From Chloroflexota bacterium (GTDB lineage Bacteria; Chloroflexota; Anaerolineae; Anaerolineales; Villigracilaceae), in contig JAJYLQ010000030.1 of NCBI GenBank assembly GCA_021787595.1, forward strand, positions 1-40,397: a stretch of DNA of 40,397 nucleotides. The letters run 5' to 3'. How positions within the stretch are numbered: the first letter of the stretch is position 1; every line of letters starts with the position of its first letter. Shown here in pieces: positions 6,731 to 16,360 of this stretch. Under the pieces are notes generated by a model. It saw only the letters and a list, made by a program, of their open reading frames with translations. It ran no database searches and had not been told where the DNA came from. The translations under genes and the position numbers were made by a program.

Positions 6731-9225
6731 ATTTGAAAACCAGAAGGGCGGTCTTCGTTTTCTTATCCATTCTGACAGCGACCAGTTTATCCTGTACGAT
6801 TTCCCTGCTCCAGCTTCCAAATCTTTCGCTTGGCCCAACGCAGGCGCCTGCGCCGGTCACTCCCACGCCGACGCAACTGCCGCGCGCTCAAACAGTCTTC
6901 ACTGCCATTTTGCCCGAACCGCTCATCGGCGGCGAAAGCCTCGCCTTGAGTGTGGTGGACGAGGTCACCGGACTGGCGCTCAACCTGCAGACATATCCGA
7001 TGCAAGCCAAGGACAATTTGACATATACCGCGACGCTGGCGCTGCCTTATAACGCGGTCGTCAAATATCGTTACATTCGCATCCGCAGCGGCAATCAAAT
7101 TCTGGAAGATACCACGCTTGGCGACCCGATCCGGTATCGCATGGATTACGTCGCGGGACAGGGCGAAGTGCGCGACATCATTGCGAGTTGGAGCGACAAG
7201 AAATACAGCCCGCCGGTTGGAAACATCGAAGGCCGCGTCTTGAATACAGACACTGGCGCGCCGATCCCGAACATTCTCGTGACCGCGGGCGGCGAGCAGG
7301 CTTTCACCGATTCTGCCGGACGATTTGAATTGGACGCGCTTCCGGTGGGCACGCATACACTGGTCGCGTACGCGCTCGACGGTTCATACAGCACTTTCGA
7401 ACAAGGCGCGACCATCGCAGCGAACCTGACCACCGCGGTGGATATCAAAGTGAAAGCTGCGCCGCTCGTGCACGTGACGTTCAACGTCACCGCGCCGAAC
7501 GACGTGCGCGGCGCGCCGGTGCGCATCGCGGGAAATCTGCTCGAGCTGGGGGACACGTTCGCCGACCTCCAGGGCGGACTCAGCACGGTCGCGGATCGAA
7601 TGCCCAGCATGACTCTCCAACCCGACGGTCATTACACCGCGACAGTCAGCCTGCCTGCCGGCGCGTACGTTCAATACAAATACACGTTGGGCGATGGCTT
7701 CTGGAATGCCGAACATCATGCCGACGGTTCCTTCGTGCTGCGCGAGATGATCGTGCCGCCGCAAGATGTCGTCGTGCAGGATTCGGTCGAAACGTGGCAG
7801 GCCGGCAATTCGTCCCCGATCTTATTCGAAGTCAGCGTGCCATCCACCACGCCGGTCAACGACATCATTTACATTCAATTCAATCCGTATGGTTGGACCG
7901 AACCAATCCCGATGTGGCCGGTGAGCGCCAACAAATGGATCTATAAACTTTACAGCCCGCTCAACATGCTGGGCACGTTCCATTATCGCTATTGCCGCAA
8001 CGGGCAATGCGGAAGCGCCGACGATATCGCGACCGCCGGTAATAACGCCACAGGCCGGCAGGTCGAGACGAGTCTGGTTGGCCAGGATATTCAGGATACC
8101 GTGACCGGCTGGGCGTGGCTCAACAATACGCAGCCGTCCACGCTGACCGGCGCGACGATCACAGCGCGTCCAACCGGATTTGTGAGCGGAGTCGAGTTTC
8201 AGTCAACGTATCAGCCCAATTGGACTTACTACAACCCGCGGGCGATCCAGAGCGTCAAGGCAATCGGCGCAAATTGGCTGATCTACACTCCAAGTTGGAC
8301 ATACAGCCGCGCCGCGCCGCTGGCGTTTGGATTGGTTCCCGGCGACGATCCGTTCTGGCTTGACTCCGCAATCATGATCGCTCAAGCCCGCGCATCGAAT
8401 CTGAACGTCGGAATTTTCCCGATCCCGCGCTTCGACATGAACATTGATGACTTCTGGAAGAATGCGCCGCATGACGCAGGCTGGTGGCAAAGCTGGTTCG
8501 ACTTTTACCGCGCCTTCGCAATCAATTATGCCGACCTCGCCGCGCAAAGCGGATCGCAGGCGTTGATCCTCGGCGGCGGAGGCTGGATTGATCCCGCCAT
8601 GCCGAACGGCACGTTGAGCGACGGCTCTTCTTCCGGCGTGCCTGCTGACGCGGAAGCGCGCTGGCAAGCCATCATCGCCGAAGTGCGCCAGCATTACAGT
8701 GGAAATCTTTTGTGGGCCATGCCGTATACACCCGGCAAATCTCAAACTGCGTACAGCTTTTTGAAATCCGTGGATGGAATTTATTTGTTGTGGAATACGG
8801 GACTCGCGGCCCAGCCCGGCGCGTCCAAAGCAGACATGATCAATCACGCCGGTCAATTGCTGGATAATGATGTCGAGCCATTCATATCCAATCTCAACAA
8901 GTCAATCATTCTGGCTTTGTCTTATCCCTCTGCAACAGGCGTGACAACCAACTGCGTCAGCAACGGTCACGGCGGCTGCCTCGATTGGACGGCGTTGAGC
9001 CAGCCCAATAATCCTCCATCTGCATCCGTTGATTTGCAGGGACAATCTGATCTCTACGAAGCCATGCTGAACGCCATCAACACGCGCCCGTGGGTCGGAG
9101 GCATCGTCAGCCGCGGCTTTTATCCGCCCGCCGCGCTGCAGGACAAATCTGCATCCGTGCATGGCAAGCCCGCCGCGGATTTATTGTGGTATTGGTTCCC
9201 GAGGTTGTTGGGAGTGGTGAAGTAA
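6727..9225 (+). CDS. Large lipoprotein with CBM20-like, carboxypeptidase-regulatory-like and GH113-like domains
   Basis: 832 residues. The N-terminus ends in a lipobox (SLSC at about residue 23), followed by a Pro/Thr linker. A first starch-binding-like beta domain spans about 55-150, a carboxypeptidase-regulatory-like unit ('IEGRVLNTDTGAPIPNILVT', about 165-235) follows, and a second CBM20-like domain ('VRIAGNLLELGD', 'YTATVSLPAGAYVQYKYTLG') spans about 245-360. A further Ig/CBM-like stretch precedes a C-terminal TIM-barrel-like region (about 485-825) that resembles GH113 proteins (SVKAIGANWLIYTPSW, 'LILGGGGWIDP', 'TRPWVGGIVSRGFYPP'). It is probably a cell-surface glycan-binding or hydrolysing lipoprotein. 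It overlaps tatC by four bases. The substrate is unknown. Confidence 0.7.
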   Translation: MNLKTRRAVFVFLSILTATSLSCTISLLQLPNLSLGPTQAPAPVTPTPTQLPRAQTVFTAILPEPLIGGESLALSVVDEVTGLALNLQTYPMQAKDNLTYTATLALPYNAVVKYRYIRIRSGNQILEDTTLGDPIRYRMDYVAGQGEVRDIIASWSDKKYSPPVGNIEGRVLNTDTGAPIPNILVTAGGEQAFTDSAGRFELDALPVGTHTLVAYALDGSYSTFEQGATIAANLTTAVDIKVKAAPLVHVTFNVTAPNDVRGAPVRIAGNLLELGDTFADLQGGLSTVADRMPSMTLQPDGHYTATVSLPAGAYVQYKYTLGDGFWNAEHHADGSFVLREMIVPPQDVVVQDSVETWQAGNSSPILFEVSVPSTTPVNDIIYIQFNPYGWTEPIPMWPVSANKWIYKLYSPLNMLGTFHYRYCRNGQCGSADDIATAGNNATGRQVETSLVGQDIQDTVTGWAWLNNTQPSTLTGATITARPTGFVSGVEFQSTYQPNWTYYNPRAIQSVKAIGANWLIYTPSWTYSRAAPLAFGLVPGDDPFWLDSAIMIAQARASNLNVGIFPIPRFDMNIDDFWKNAPHDAGWWQSWFDFYRAFAINYADLAAQSGSQALILGGGGWIDPAMPNGTLSDGSSSGVPADAEARWQAIIAEVRQHYSGNLLWAMPYTPGKSQTAYSFLKSVDGIYLLWNTGLAAQPGASKADMINHAGQLLDNDVEPFISNLNKSIILALSYPSATGVTTNCVSNGHGGCLDWTALSQPNNPPSASVDLQGQSDLYEAMLNAINTRPWVGGIVSRGFYPPAALQDKSASVHGKPAADLLWYWFPRLLGVVK

Positions 9226-9256
9226 CCGTTTGCACGAAAGAGGATCCGAACCTGCT

Positions 9257-11012
9257 CTATTTCTGATAAACCAGATATTTTGCGCTTCGATAAATCAAGC
9301 TGTAACTCTCATCATGATTTAGCGAATCAATCAGACTTTGCATCAGGCTGTTTCTCTCAACAATCACATCCGTGTAACCCAACCCGGTTTGAGCAGACCA
9401 GCTCTCCACGCAGGCAACATCCTCGCATTTTTGCAGCGTGATCAGTTGACCCAATAATCTGAAGAAGCCGGTTCCGAGCTTCCATTCCAAGCCTTGAGAT
9501 GTGGTCTGGCTTCGGCGTTCCGTGAATACCGGGAACCATTCCTGAATCGGATCAGTTGCGATGCCTGTGCTTCCAGTCAGGATCACAAACTGGCTGGAGG
9601 GCGGCGTGTTCCGTGCAACCCAATCCATCATGATTTGCGCGTCCGGCAATTTGAGCGTGGTGTTTATCAACGCGAAATCGTGCAAAGCTCCGGCAATGAA
9701 GAAATAAAATATCAGAGCGAGCAAGGCAATGTTCAGCCACGCGTATCGAGTGAAATCACGCGGAATTGATGTTTGCCTTAAACGTCTACGGACCAACTCA
9801 TACAAAGCCGGGACGACATCCGTCAGGCACAATGCCATAATCATCGCGGCCGGAAAGGCAGCAATCCCGGCAGCGCTGCGCGGCTCGACGAAATACGGCA
9901 TCAATATCCATGCGATTAAAAAGAATTGCTTCTTCCACACGTTCCAAATGATTCCGCCGAGTTGAAGCAAGCCTGCCAGTGTAAACAGCGACGCGGGGGC
10001 CAGGAAGTTTTCATATAAAGACGTAAAAGGCGATGCCACATACGCGCCAGTGTTGAGCGCGGAAAAGAACGGAGCGAGTCCATGTTGAGCGATGACGCTT
10101 CCCCACCATGGCGCAGTCAGAATGACCGTGGCAATTGCAACCAGGAAAGCATGAAACGTCTTCCTCCACGTTCGGCCATAGAGAACCCAGACCAACGCGC
10201 AGCCTGTCGCCGTGGCGAGCACAACTTCGGGATGACTCAGGACTGCCAACGAACAAAACAAACCTGCCAGAATGACATTCTTCCAGGAATCGTCCTCGAA
10301 AAGCCTGTAAACCGCGTAGATCGCAAGGATATAAAAGAGAACTCCGAATGAACGCGTCAGACCGCCGCCCATGATTTGCATATCGAAATTGCCGGGGATC
10401 ATCGAGAAGATCATCGTCGCCACCGCGGCACGCGGCTTATCGTTGAGCACGGCATTCGCCAAGAAATAAAATGCAATAACTGCCGCGCAACTTACGAGTA
10501 TCGGCAGCCAATGAACAACGGCTATTCCCGAAATTCCGAGCGCTATCAACAAAGCGGCGGCATAAAATCCCAACGGCGGATACGCGAACGGGATTCCATA
10601 ATTGTTGTCTACTGAACACGGGCATAAATTGCGCTTTTGTTCAACGGGATTCGGCAAGGGATAAATCCCCGCCTCAGTCCATGAAAGTGGCGCCACTCGT
10701 TGCGCCAGTCCGAAGGCGTCGCCGTGGCGCCATGGCGACAACTTTCACGTACTGAGCAGGTGGCTTCAGCCCCGCGAATCAAGCGGTAGAAAACCGCAAT
10801 TTGTGACCGTGCCTGGTATAGCTGGTAAAAGCTGGAATGAGAGAACCGTTGGCGCGCAGATCGCGCGCCATCTGGTAGAACATGCCGCCATCGTTGATCG
10901 GAAAGTTCGTCATCAGTCCGGGAAAGATTCGCAGGAGCACAGCCAGGAGTAGGGTCAAGCCAAAAATCAAATGACCCCAATCGTCGCGCGTCAGGTCTCT
11001 TTTTGTCCACAT
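9257..11012 (-). pseudogene. Multi-pass membrane glycosyltransferase-like protein (GT39/ArnT-like), split by a MITE
   Basis: The 5' part from ATG 11012 encodes a transmembrane start and INDGGMFYQMARDLRANGSL, the loop-one acidic motif style of PMT/ArnT-type GT-C enzymes. It then runs into a 205-bp repeat at 10612-10816 that supplies a stop. The coding sequence resumes after the repeat with NNYGIPFAYPPLGFYAAALL, about ten membrane helices and a soluble C-terminus (TPPSSQFVILTGSTG, 'SYSLIYRSAKYLVYQK'). Removing the insert leaves a plausible continuous protein of about 520 residues, although the exact junction bases are ambiguous. Such proteins normally move sugars from lipid carriers. The gene is convergent with the GH113-like lipoprotein gene. 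Confidence 0.75.
10612..10816 (-). mobile_element. MITE family 1, copy A (205 bp), inside the GT-C gene
   Basis: The terminal inverted repeats are imperfect (CTGAACACGGGCATAAATTG against CCAGGCACGGTCACAAATTG), and TA dinucleotides flank both sides. The core is a nested palindrome around GTGGCGCCA and GGCGTCGCCGTGGCG. The element has no coding capacity. A second copy lies inverted at 11564-11760. TA flanks suggest mobilisation by an IS630/Tc1-type transposase, which is inference. Confidence 0.8.
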
Positions 11013-11132
11013 CGTTTTCTGATTTTACCATTCCGGTCGCGCCTAACGTGACCTTCGTATGATACCCGTACAAGAAATCCTTGCCATACTTGAGTACGCA
11101 GATTCGATAAGAAGATTCGATGGAGATAAAAA

Positions 11133-11413
11133 ATGACTGCGATTAAGCTCAATGACGCTGCTGTTATTTCGTTTGGCGGCGAAGTTCTGGAATATTCCCC
11201 GGATTGGCGCATCCATATCACTCAACTTGAAAAATTCGAATTGGTCAAAGGTCGCAAGGGCAAACACACGCTTTCTATCGAAAGCATTTTCTCCGACGAT
11301 GACAAGGAAGTAAAGGAAGTAGATGAAAACGCCGTCCCAAGATAGAGCAATTGATTGCCCAAGTGCAGAAAGCCAAAGCCGCATTCAAGTTTGATGATGA
11401 GATCAAACTATGA
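11133..11413 (+). pseudogene. Small protein of unknown function, frameshifted
   Basis: The start at 11133 follows GGAG and gives MTAIKLNDAAVISFGGEVLE and a charged body ending in frame at 11345. The next frame continues without interruption as KIEQLIAQVQKAKAAFKFDD up to 11413, so a one-base change near 11338-11343 probably split an original protein of about 92 residues. The family is not recognised. The following ORF begins with a similar sequence, so the two were tandem paralogues. It is divergent to the GT-C gene. Confidence 0.55.
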
Positions 11414-11437
11414 CGAAGGCGCAGACAAGGAGTTTAC

Positions 11438-11539
11438 ATGATCACAATCAGACTTGATGATCGTTCCCTTCTTGCTTTCGGAAGGAGACGTTTTTATAAA
11501 CATTTCTTTTCTTTTTTGTTTCCCCCATCAGTTGTATAA
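11438..11539 (+). pseudogene. Truncated paralogue of the preceding small gene
   Basis: Behind an AAGGAG site the ORF starts MITIRLDDRSLLAFGR, which aligns with MTAIKLNDAAVISFGG of the gene upstream. After residue 16 the sequence becomes an unrelated Phe-rich tail and stops at residue 33. The rest of the gene is missing; MITE copy B begins 25 bases later, so deletion or insertion events have removed it. Confidence 0.5.
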
Positions 11540-11563
11540 TCTCCAAAATTTTGCTCTTCTATA

Positions 11564-11760
11564 CCAGGCACGGTCACAAATTGCGGTTTTCTACCGCTTG
11601 ATTCGCGGGGCTGAAGCCACCTGCTCAGTACGTGAAAGTTGTCGCCATGGCGCCACGGCGACGCCTTCGGACTGGCGCCACTTTCATGCGCTGAGGCGGG
11701 GATTTATCCCTTGCTTGCCGAATCCCGTTGAACAAAAGCGCAATTTATGCCCGTGTTCAG
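11564..11760 (+). mobile_element. MITE family 1, copy B (197 bp)
   Basis: This is an inverted copy of 10612-10816, nearly identical over most of its length but lacking a 12-base unit in the palindromic core and carrying a 4-base insertion (TTGC). It is flanked by TA on both sides (11562-11563 and 11761-11762). It ends 28 bases before the start of the penicillin-acylase-family gene, so it lies in or replaces that gene's promoter region. Confidence 0.8.
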
Positions 11761-11788
11761 TATAGCACGATGTCGCCTTGGAGGATTC

Positions 11789-14383
11789 ATGAAGAAACTT
11801 GGAAGGATTCTGGGCAGGTTGTTGATCGGGGTGGTCATCATCGCCCTACTGCTTACGGCAGCCGCATTGTATTATTTCAAAAGCTACCTCCCCAACACAG
11901 TCGCGCCGCAATCGTTCCCGCAGATTTCCGGTGCGATTCATTTGCAAGGTCTCGATGGCACGGTGGATATCTACCGCGACAAGATGGGCATTCCGCACAT
12001 TTACGCCACAACCTTGCATGATTTGTTTTTCGCGCAAGGCTATGTCCACGCGCAGGATCGCTTCTGGCAGATGGACGCCTGGCGTCACATCGGCTCCGGC
12101 ACGCTCTCGGAGATGTTCGGCTCCGGCGAAGTCTCGACCGACGCGTTTCTCCGCACGCTCGGCTGGCGTGAAGTCGCGCAAGCTGAATGGGACGGCATGG
12201 GGCCAGAGTCAAAAGCCATCCTGAACGCGTATACGGATGGCGTCAACGCGTATCTCAAAGATCACAGCGGGACCGCTGTCAGCCTCGAGTACGCAGTGCT
12301 GGGTTTGCTCAGCCCCGATTACAAGATCGCACCGTGGACGCCGGTCAACAGTCTCACGTGGGGCAAAGCGATGGCTTGGGATTTGCGAAGCAATCTCGAT
12401 GAAGAAATCCAGCGCGCGGTTCTGCTCAAAACGCTGACGCCGCAGCAAGTTGACCAGCTTTACCCGCCGTATCCTTCCGATCATCCGGTCATCGTCAATA
12501 AAATCGGAAATGGCCCTTCAACGGATGAACCTTCCAACACTTCGACTGCGCTCAGTGCAAGCCTTCAAACTTTGAACCTTCCAACCGAAGTTCTTACCGC
12601 GCTTCAGCAGAACGCATCCTTACTGGACGCCGCGCTGGGGCCGCACGGCGACGGGATTGGTTCCAACTCCTGGGTCATCTCCGGCAAACTGACCACAACG
12701 GGACAACCTTTGCTCGCCAACGATCCGCATCTCGGAATCCAAATGCCGTCCATCTGGTATCAGGTTGACATGCACTGTATGCCGAAGAGCGACCAATGTC
12801 CGTATGAAGTCGCGGGCTTTTCGTTTGCGGGCGTGCCGGGCGTCATCATCGGACACAATGACAAGATCGCCTGGGGCTTCACCAACACCGGTCCCGATGT
12901 GATGGATCTATATATCGAGAAGGTAAACCCCGATAATCCAAATCAATACGAATTCAACGGGCAATGGCTCAACTTCGACACGCGCACCGAAACCATCAAC
13001 GTGTCCGGCGGCAGCCCCGTGACGATCACCGTCCGCTCGACGCGGCATGGCCCGGTCATCTCGGATACTTATGGCCCGCTGGAAGATGTCAACAAAGATA
13101 ACGCTCCAGATTTCATCCCGTTCAAAGACAAAGCCGGAGTGCCGCTGCCGGGCAATTATGTCATTGCGCTGGCATGGACGGCGCTCAAACCGTCCAGCCC
13201 CTTCGAGGCGATCTGGGGATTCAACAAAGCCCAGAACTGGGATGAGTTCCGGCAGGCCGCGCAAAGCTTCCACGTCCCTGCCCAGAACCTGGTCTACGCG
13301 GATACGCAGGGCAACATCGGCTATCAAATGCCCGGCGATGTTCCCATCCGCAAAAGCGGCGATGGCCGCTTCCCCGTCCCCGGCTGGACCGATCAATACG
13401 ATTGGACCGGTTACATTCCGTTCGATCAGTTGCCGTACACATTCAACCCGTCGGATGGTTACATCGTGACCGCCAACAACGAAGTCGTCTCGCCGCAGAA
13501 TTACAAATATTTGATCACGACCGATTGGGATTATGGCTACCGCGCCAACCAAATCGTGAATATGATCAAGAACGCGCCAGGCAAGATTGATATTTCCTAT
13601 ATTCAAAAAATGGAAGGCGACAAGTACGACGCCAATGCCGCAACGCTCGTGCCGCTGCTGGAGAATTTGAGCAGTCAGTTTACCGGCAATGACGCGGCGG
13701 CTCTCAATCTGCTCACGAAATGGGATGGCCAGACGACAGCCAATTCTGCGCCTGCGGCCATCTTCGAATCGTTCTGGCGTCATCTTTTGCAAAATACGTT
13801 CGACGATGAACTGCCGAAAGCGTACTGGCCCGACGGCGGCTCGCGCTGGAACGAAGTCGTACGCAATCTGGTAAAAAATCCAAACGATCCATTCTGGGAC
13901 GATAAGACCACCAAGAACATTGTCGAAACCCGCGACGACATTTTGAAGAAATCTTTAACGGACGCAGTCAACGAACTCGAAGGACGATTCGGCAGCGACA
14001 TGTCCAAGTGGAATTGGGGCGACATGCACGCAGCCACATTCCAAAACCAGACGCTCGGCACATCGGGCGTCGGCTTGATCGAAGGCTTGTTCAACCGCGG
14101 CCCGTATCCGGTCGGCGGTAGCGAAGCGGTTGTGGACGCAACCGGCTGGTCCGTGATTGACGGTTACCAAACCAACTGGCTGCCGTCCATGCGTATGATC
14201 GTGGACATGAGCAACTTGAACAACTCGGTCACGGTTCATACCACCGGCGAGTCGGGTCACGCGTACGATCCGCACTACGATGACATGGTTCCGCTGTGGG
14301 TCAACATCAAATATTATTCGATGTTATGGGATCAGCAGGCCGTGATCGCATCCACCGAAGGGCATTTGCAATTGATGCCGTAA
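11789..14383 (+). CDS. Penicillin acylase family (S45) N-terminal-nucleophile hydrolase
   Basis: 864 residues from ATG 11789, which has GGAGG four bases upstream. A signal anchor (about residues 8-30) directs it out of the cytoplasm. The alpha-subunit motifs are 'IYRDKMGIPHIYATTLHDLFFAQGYVHAQDR' and 'FLRTLGW'. The precursor is expected to self-cleave before Ser292 in GIGSNSWVISG, and the beta subunit carries LLANDPHLGIQMPSIWY and 'IGHNDKIAWGFTNTGPD', all canonical for S45. Family members hydrolyse amides of penicillins, cephalosporins or acyl-homoserine lactones; the substrate here cannot be told. A MITE sits directly upstream. The transcript ends at a strong hairpin shared with the convergent lysozyme gene. 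Confidence 0.9.
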   Translation: MKKLGRILGRLLIGVVIIALLLTAAALYYFKSYLPNTVAPQSFPQISGAIHLQGLDGTVDIYRDKMGIPHIYATTLHDLFFAQGYVHAQDRFWQMDAWRHIGSGTLSEMFGSGEVSTDAFLRTLGWREVAQAEWDGMGPESKAILNAYTDGVNAYLKDHSGTAVSLEYAVLGLLSPDYKIAPWTPVNSLTWGKAMAWDLRSNLDEEIQRAVLLKTLTPQQVDQLYPPYPSDHPVIVNKIGNGPSTDEPSNTSTALSASLQTLNLPTEVLTALQQNASLLDAALGPHGDGIGSNSWVISGKLTTTGQPLLANDPHLGIQMPSIWYQVDMHCMPKSDQCPYEVAGFSFAGVPGVIIGHNDKIAWGFTNTGPDVMDLYIEKVNPDNPNQYEFNGQWLNFDTRTETINVSGGSPVTITVRSTRHGPVISDTYGPLEDVNKDNAPDFIPFKDKAGVPLPGNYVIALAWTALKPSSPFEAIWGFNKAQNWDEFRQAAQSFHVPAQNLVYADTQGNIGYQMPGDVPIRKSGDGRFPVPGWTDQYDWTGYIPFDQLPYTFNPSDGYIVTANNEVVSPQNYKYLITTDWDYGYRANQIVNMIKNAPGKIDISYIQKMEGDKYDANAATLVPLLENLSSQFTGNDAAALNLLTKWDGQTTANSAPAAIFESFWRHLLQNTFDDELPKAYWPDGGSRWNEVVRNLVKNPNDPFWDDKTTKNIVETRDDILKKSLTDAVNELEGRFGSDMSKWNWGDMHAATFQNQTLGTSGVGLIEGLFNRGPYPVGGSEAVVDATGWSVIDGYQTNWLPSMRMIVDMSNLNNSVTVHTTGESGHAYDPHYDDMVPLWVNIKYYSMLWDQQAVIASTEGHLQLMP

Positions 14384-14391
14384 TAAAATAT

Positions 14392-14420
14392 GTAGGGGCA
14401 CAGCGACGCTGTGCCCCTAC
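14392..14420. terminator. Perfect 14-bp hairpin between convergent genes
   Basis: GTAGGGGCACAGCG and CGCTGTGCCCCTAC pair perfectly around one base, followed by a T-rich stretch on the plus strand. It lies between the stops of the acylase and lysozyme genes and is a likely bidirectional terminator. The GTAGGGGCACAGC motif is also reminiscent of dispersed palindromes. Confidence 0.7.
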
Positions 14421-14427
14421 TTTGTCT

Positions 14428-15471
14428 TTACGGAATTTTCAGCACTTGTCCAACGGAAATCAAATTTGGGTTTGAAATATTGTTCGCCGCCGCGATGGCC
14501 TGGACGGTTGTTCCATACTTGACCGCAATCGCGTAAAGCGTATCACCCGCTTTGACGGTGTACGTGCGCGTCGGAGCAGGCGGAGTTCCGCCGCCGCCCG
14601 GTCCGGACGATGAAGCGGATTGCCCCGGAACCTTCAACACTTCACCGGGCTGAATCAGCGCGGCGTTATTCAGGTTCGTCAGTTGAGCCAAATCCACATT
14701 CAATTTTTGCGCGATGGAAGCCAGCGTATCGCCAGCCTGAACGGTATACGTTGTCGCCGCGGGCGGAGTCGAAGAAGTCGAACCGGTGGCAAATTTGTTA
14801 AGGTCATCCATCGTGCCGTTAAAATAATCGAAGTCCAATAATTGGCCGGGACCGAAACCAGACATCTGTCCCTTCGATGAATACTGCCAGAACGTCCACG
14901 GCTGAAATCCGGATGGCTGCTGCGGCATATACTGATTCGGTGTCGGCACATTCTGCGGGTTTTTATATTCCTGAGTCGTGCCCGGCTGGTAAGGATATTG
15001 AGCCAGCCACAGCGGATAATTCACCAGCCACGGCGCGCTGACCCTTTGCGAATTGACGAATACATAACTTGTATAAATCATCGGTTTGCGTCCAAAGGCG
15101 CTTTCGACGCGATCCAGCCAAACCTTGACGATGGACACCATCGCGTTGCCCGCCGGAAGCGCAATCGCCGTCCCGTTCACGTAAACCGATTCCAAATCCA
15201 GGACAGGGGGCAGCTCGCCTTTGTCCGCGCCGACCGCGGCGATGAAAACGTCCGCCTGGTGAGCCGCATCCGCTTCGGGATGAAGAAAATGGTACGCACT
15301 GCGCAGCATCCCGGCATTCTTTGCGTCCTGCCAATGCTGGTTGAACATTGGATCAGTAAAACCGTTCTCCGATGCTTTTACGAAAACGAATTTGACTCCC
15401 TGATTGGCAACGGCGCTCCAATTGTTGACCGTTGTGTATCCTGAAATGTCGAGACCAAATACATAAGCCAT
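14428..15471 (-). CDS. GH25 lysozyme-like muramidase with two LysM domains
   Basis: 347 residues behind a strong GAGGAGG site. The GH25 barrel starts immediately ([16 protein letters not shown], catalytic-type Asp at residue 8), with [32 protein letters not shown] and LPPVLDLES carrying the DxE motif. The barrel ends near residue 230. Two LysM repeats follow ([20 protein letters not shown] and [20 protein letters not shown]), separated by a Ser/Gly/Pro linker; they bind peptidoglycan-type glycans. There is no obvious signal peptide, which is odd for a wall hydrolase; export by another route or a non-secreted role is possible. Confidence 0.88.
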   Translation of the reverse strand: MAYVFGLDISGYTTVNNWSAVANQGVKFVFVKASENGFTDPMFNQHWQDAKNAGMLRSAYHFLHPEADAAHQADVFIAAVGADKGELPPVLDLESVYVNGTAIALPAGNAMVSIVKVWLDRVESAFGRKPMIYTSYVFVNSQRVSAPWLVNYPLWLAQYPYQPGTTQEYKNPQNVPTPNQYMPQQPSGFQPWTFWQYSSKGQMSGFGPGQLLDFDYFNGTMDDLNKFATGSTSSTPPAATTYTVQAGDTLASIAQKLNVDLAQLTNLNNAALIQPGEVLKVPGQSASSSGPGGGGTPPAPTRTYTVKAGDTLYAIAVKYGTTVQAIAAANNISNPNLISVGQVLKIP

Positions 15472-15650
15472 GGCATCCTCCTCATCATCAATTTTGCATT
15501 ATTGTGGGTTTTACTGCGAGATTCAATTTAAGAATCCCATGAGTCAGCCGCTGAACCAATTGAGGGTAGCACAATTCTCGGCGAAACGCAATGCTATTAT
15601 GTTTAATCTTTCTCTTCCCGTGCCTTTGCCATTTATGGTATAAGTTTTTT

Positions 15651-15821
15651 GCCCTGCGGTGTTCGCGTTATTGCGTCAACGTTTTGAGCCAACACTCACA
15701 AAACGGGCTTCCATCTTTCAGAAATCACGCGATAGGCCTGAGCCAAGGCGGCGTTTCTGGGTCGGGGTCCACCTGCGAAAGCAGGTTCAAAACCTTGCAG
15801 TACACGGCACATGCGGGGCAT
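15651..15821 (+). ncRNA. ssrS: Probable 6S RNA
   Basis: About 170 bases with the 6S architecture: a closing stem between GCCCTGCGGTGT at the 5' end and GGCACATGCGGGGC at the 3' end, an open region followed by GTTTTGAGCCAACACTCAC, an apical hairpin (CAGAAATCACGC against GCGTTTCTG), and the 3' hairpin CCACCTGC-GAAA-GCAGGTTC that is common in 6S RNAs. A TATAAG box (15639-15644) lies seven bases before the first base. 6S RNA mimics an open promoter and sequesters the sigma-70 holoenzyme. No ORF of note lies here. A covariance-model search would settle it. Confidence 0.7.
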
Positions 15822-15907
15822 CTTGTTAAATGCGGGTTCCTCGGCGTTTACCGGGAAGGATCAAGGCCAATCCGCAAATTTTTTTCTGCGTAATCTGTTA
15901 ACTGATG

Positions 15908-16057
15908 TTACGCAGCGGCTCGTTTCGGCGGGATCAATCCCTGCCTCTGTCCATGAAAGTGGCGCCAAGGCGCCACTCGTTACGCCAGCCCGCAGGCGTC
16001 GCCGTGGCGACAGCTTCCAAGCCCTGAGCAGGGGATTTATCCCCGCTCGCTGCGTAA
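15908..16057. repeat. MITE-like palindromic element, degenerate relative of family 1
   Basis: The ends TTACGCAGCG and CGCTGCGTAA are inverted, and CTGTTAA occurs directly on both sides (15895-15901, 16064-16070), like a target duplication. The core (CATGAAAGTGGCGCC, GGCGTCGCCGTGGCGAC, GGGGATTTATCCCC) is shared with MITE family 1, but the ends differ. It therefore appears to be a modular relative. Confidence 0.65.
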
Positions 16058-16200
16058 GGTGAGCTGTTAAATCTGCGGAAAGTCCCACTGCACTTTGCGG
16101 ATGTCTTCCAGCAAAAACGGGAGAGCCTAAATGTGCAAATCAAATTAATTCCGCCTTGACGAGTTCATGGCCCGCGTGTAAAATCACGGCCAAGTTACAA

Positions 16201-16360
16201 CTGAATAACGGAGAATTAGCGGCTGGATCTCGCGTGGTCTCGATACGTGGAACAAACACCACTACTCAACCATCAGCGGGATCACGAGGTGGAGGTTCCG
16301 TCCCGCGAGGGACGCGCTAAGGACTTCCCCTCTCCTTTCAGGAGAGGGTCGGGGTGAGGT
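16201..16360. repeat. Repeat-rich intergenic stretch
   Basis: This stretch contains GGTCTCGATACGTGG...CTACTCAACCATCAG, which has the look of a dispersed intergenic repeat, followed by a CCCCTCTCCT/AGGAGAGGG hairpin (about 16325-16345). I see no coding sequence between 15822 and 16633. The 16360-16560 part holds nothing I can identify. Confidence 0.4.

Noticed and set aside
10612-10816. MITE family 1 as a non-autonomous derivative of the IS630 at the window ends
   Set aside because: Both may have TA flanks, but the terminal sequences (CTGAACACGGGC or CCAGGCACGG against GTACTGTGTCAAGC) do not match, so a different parent is needed.
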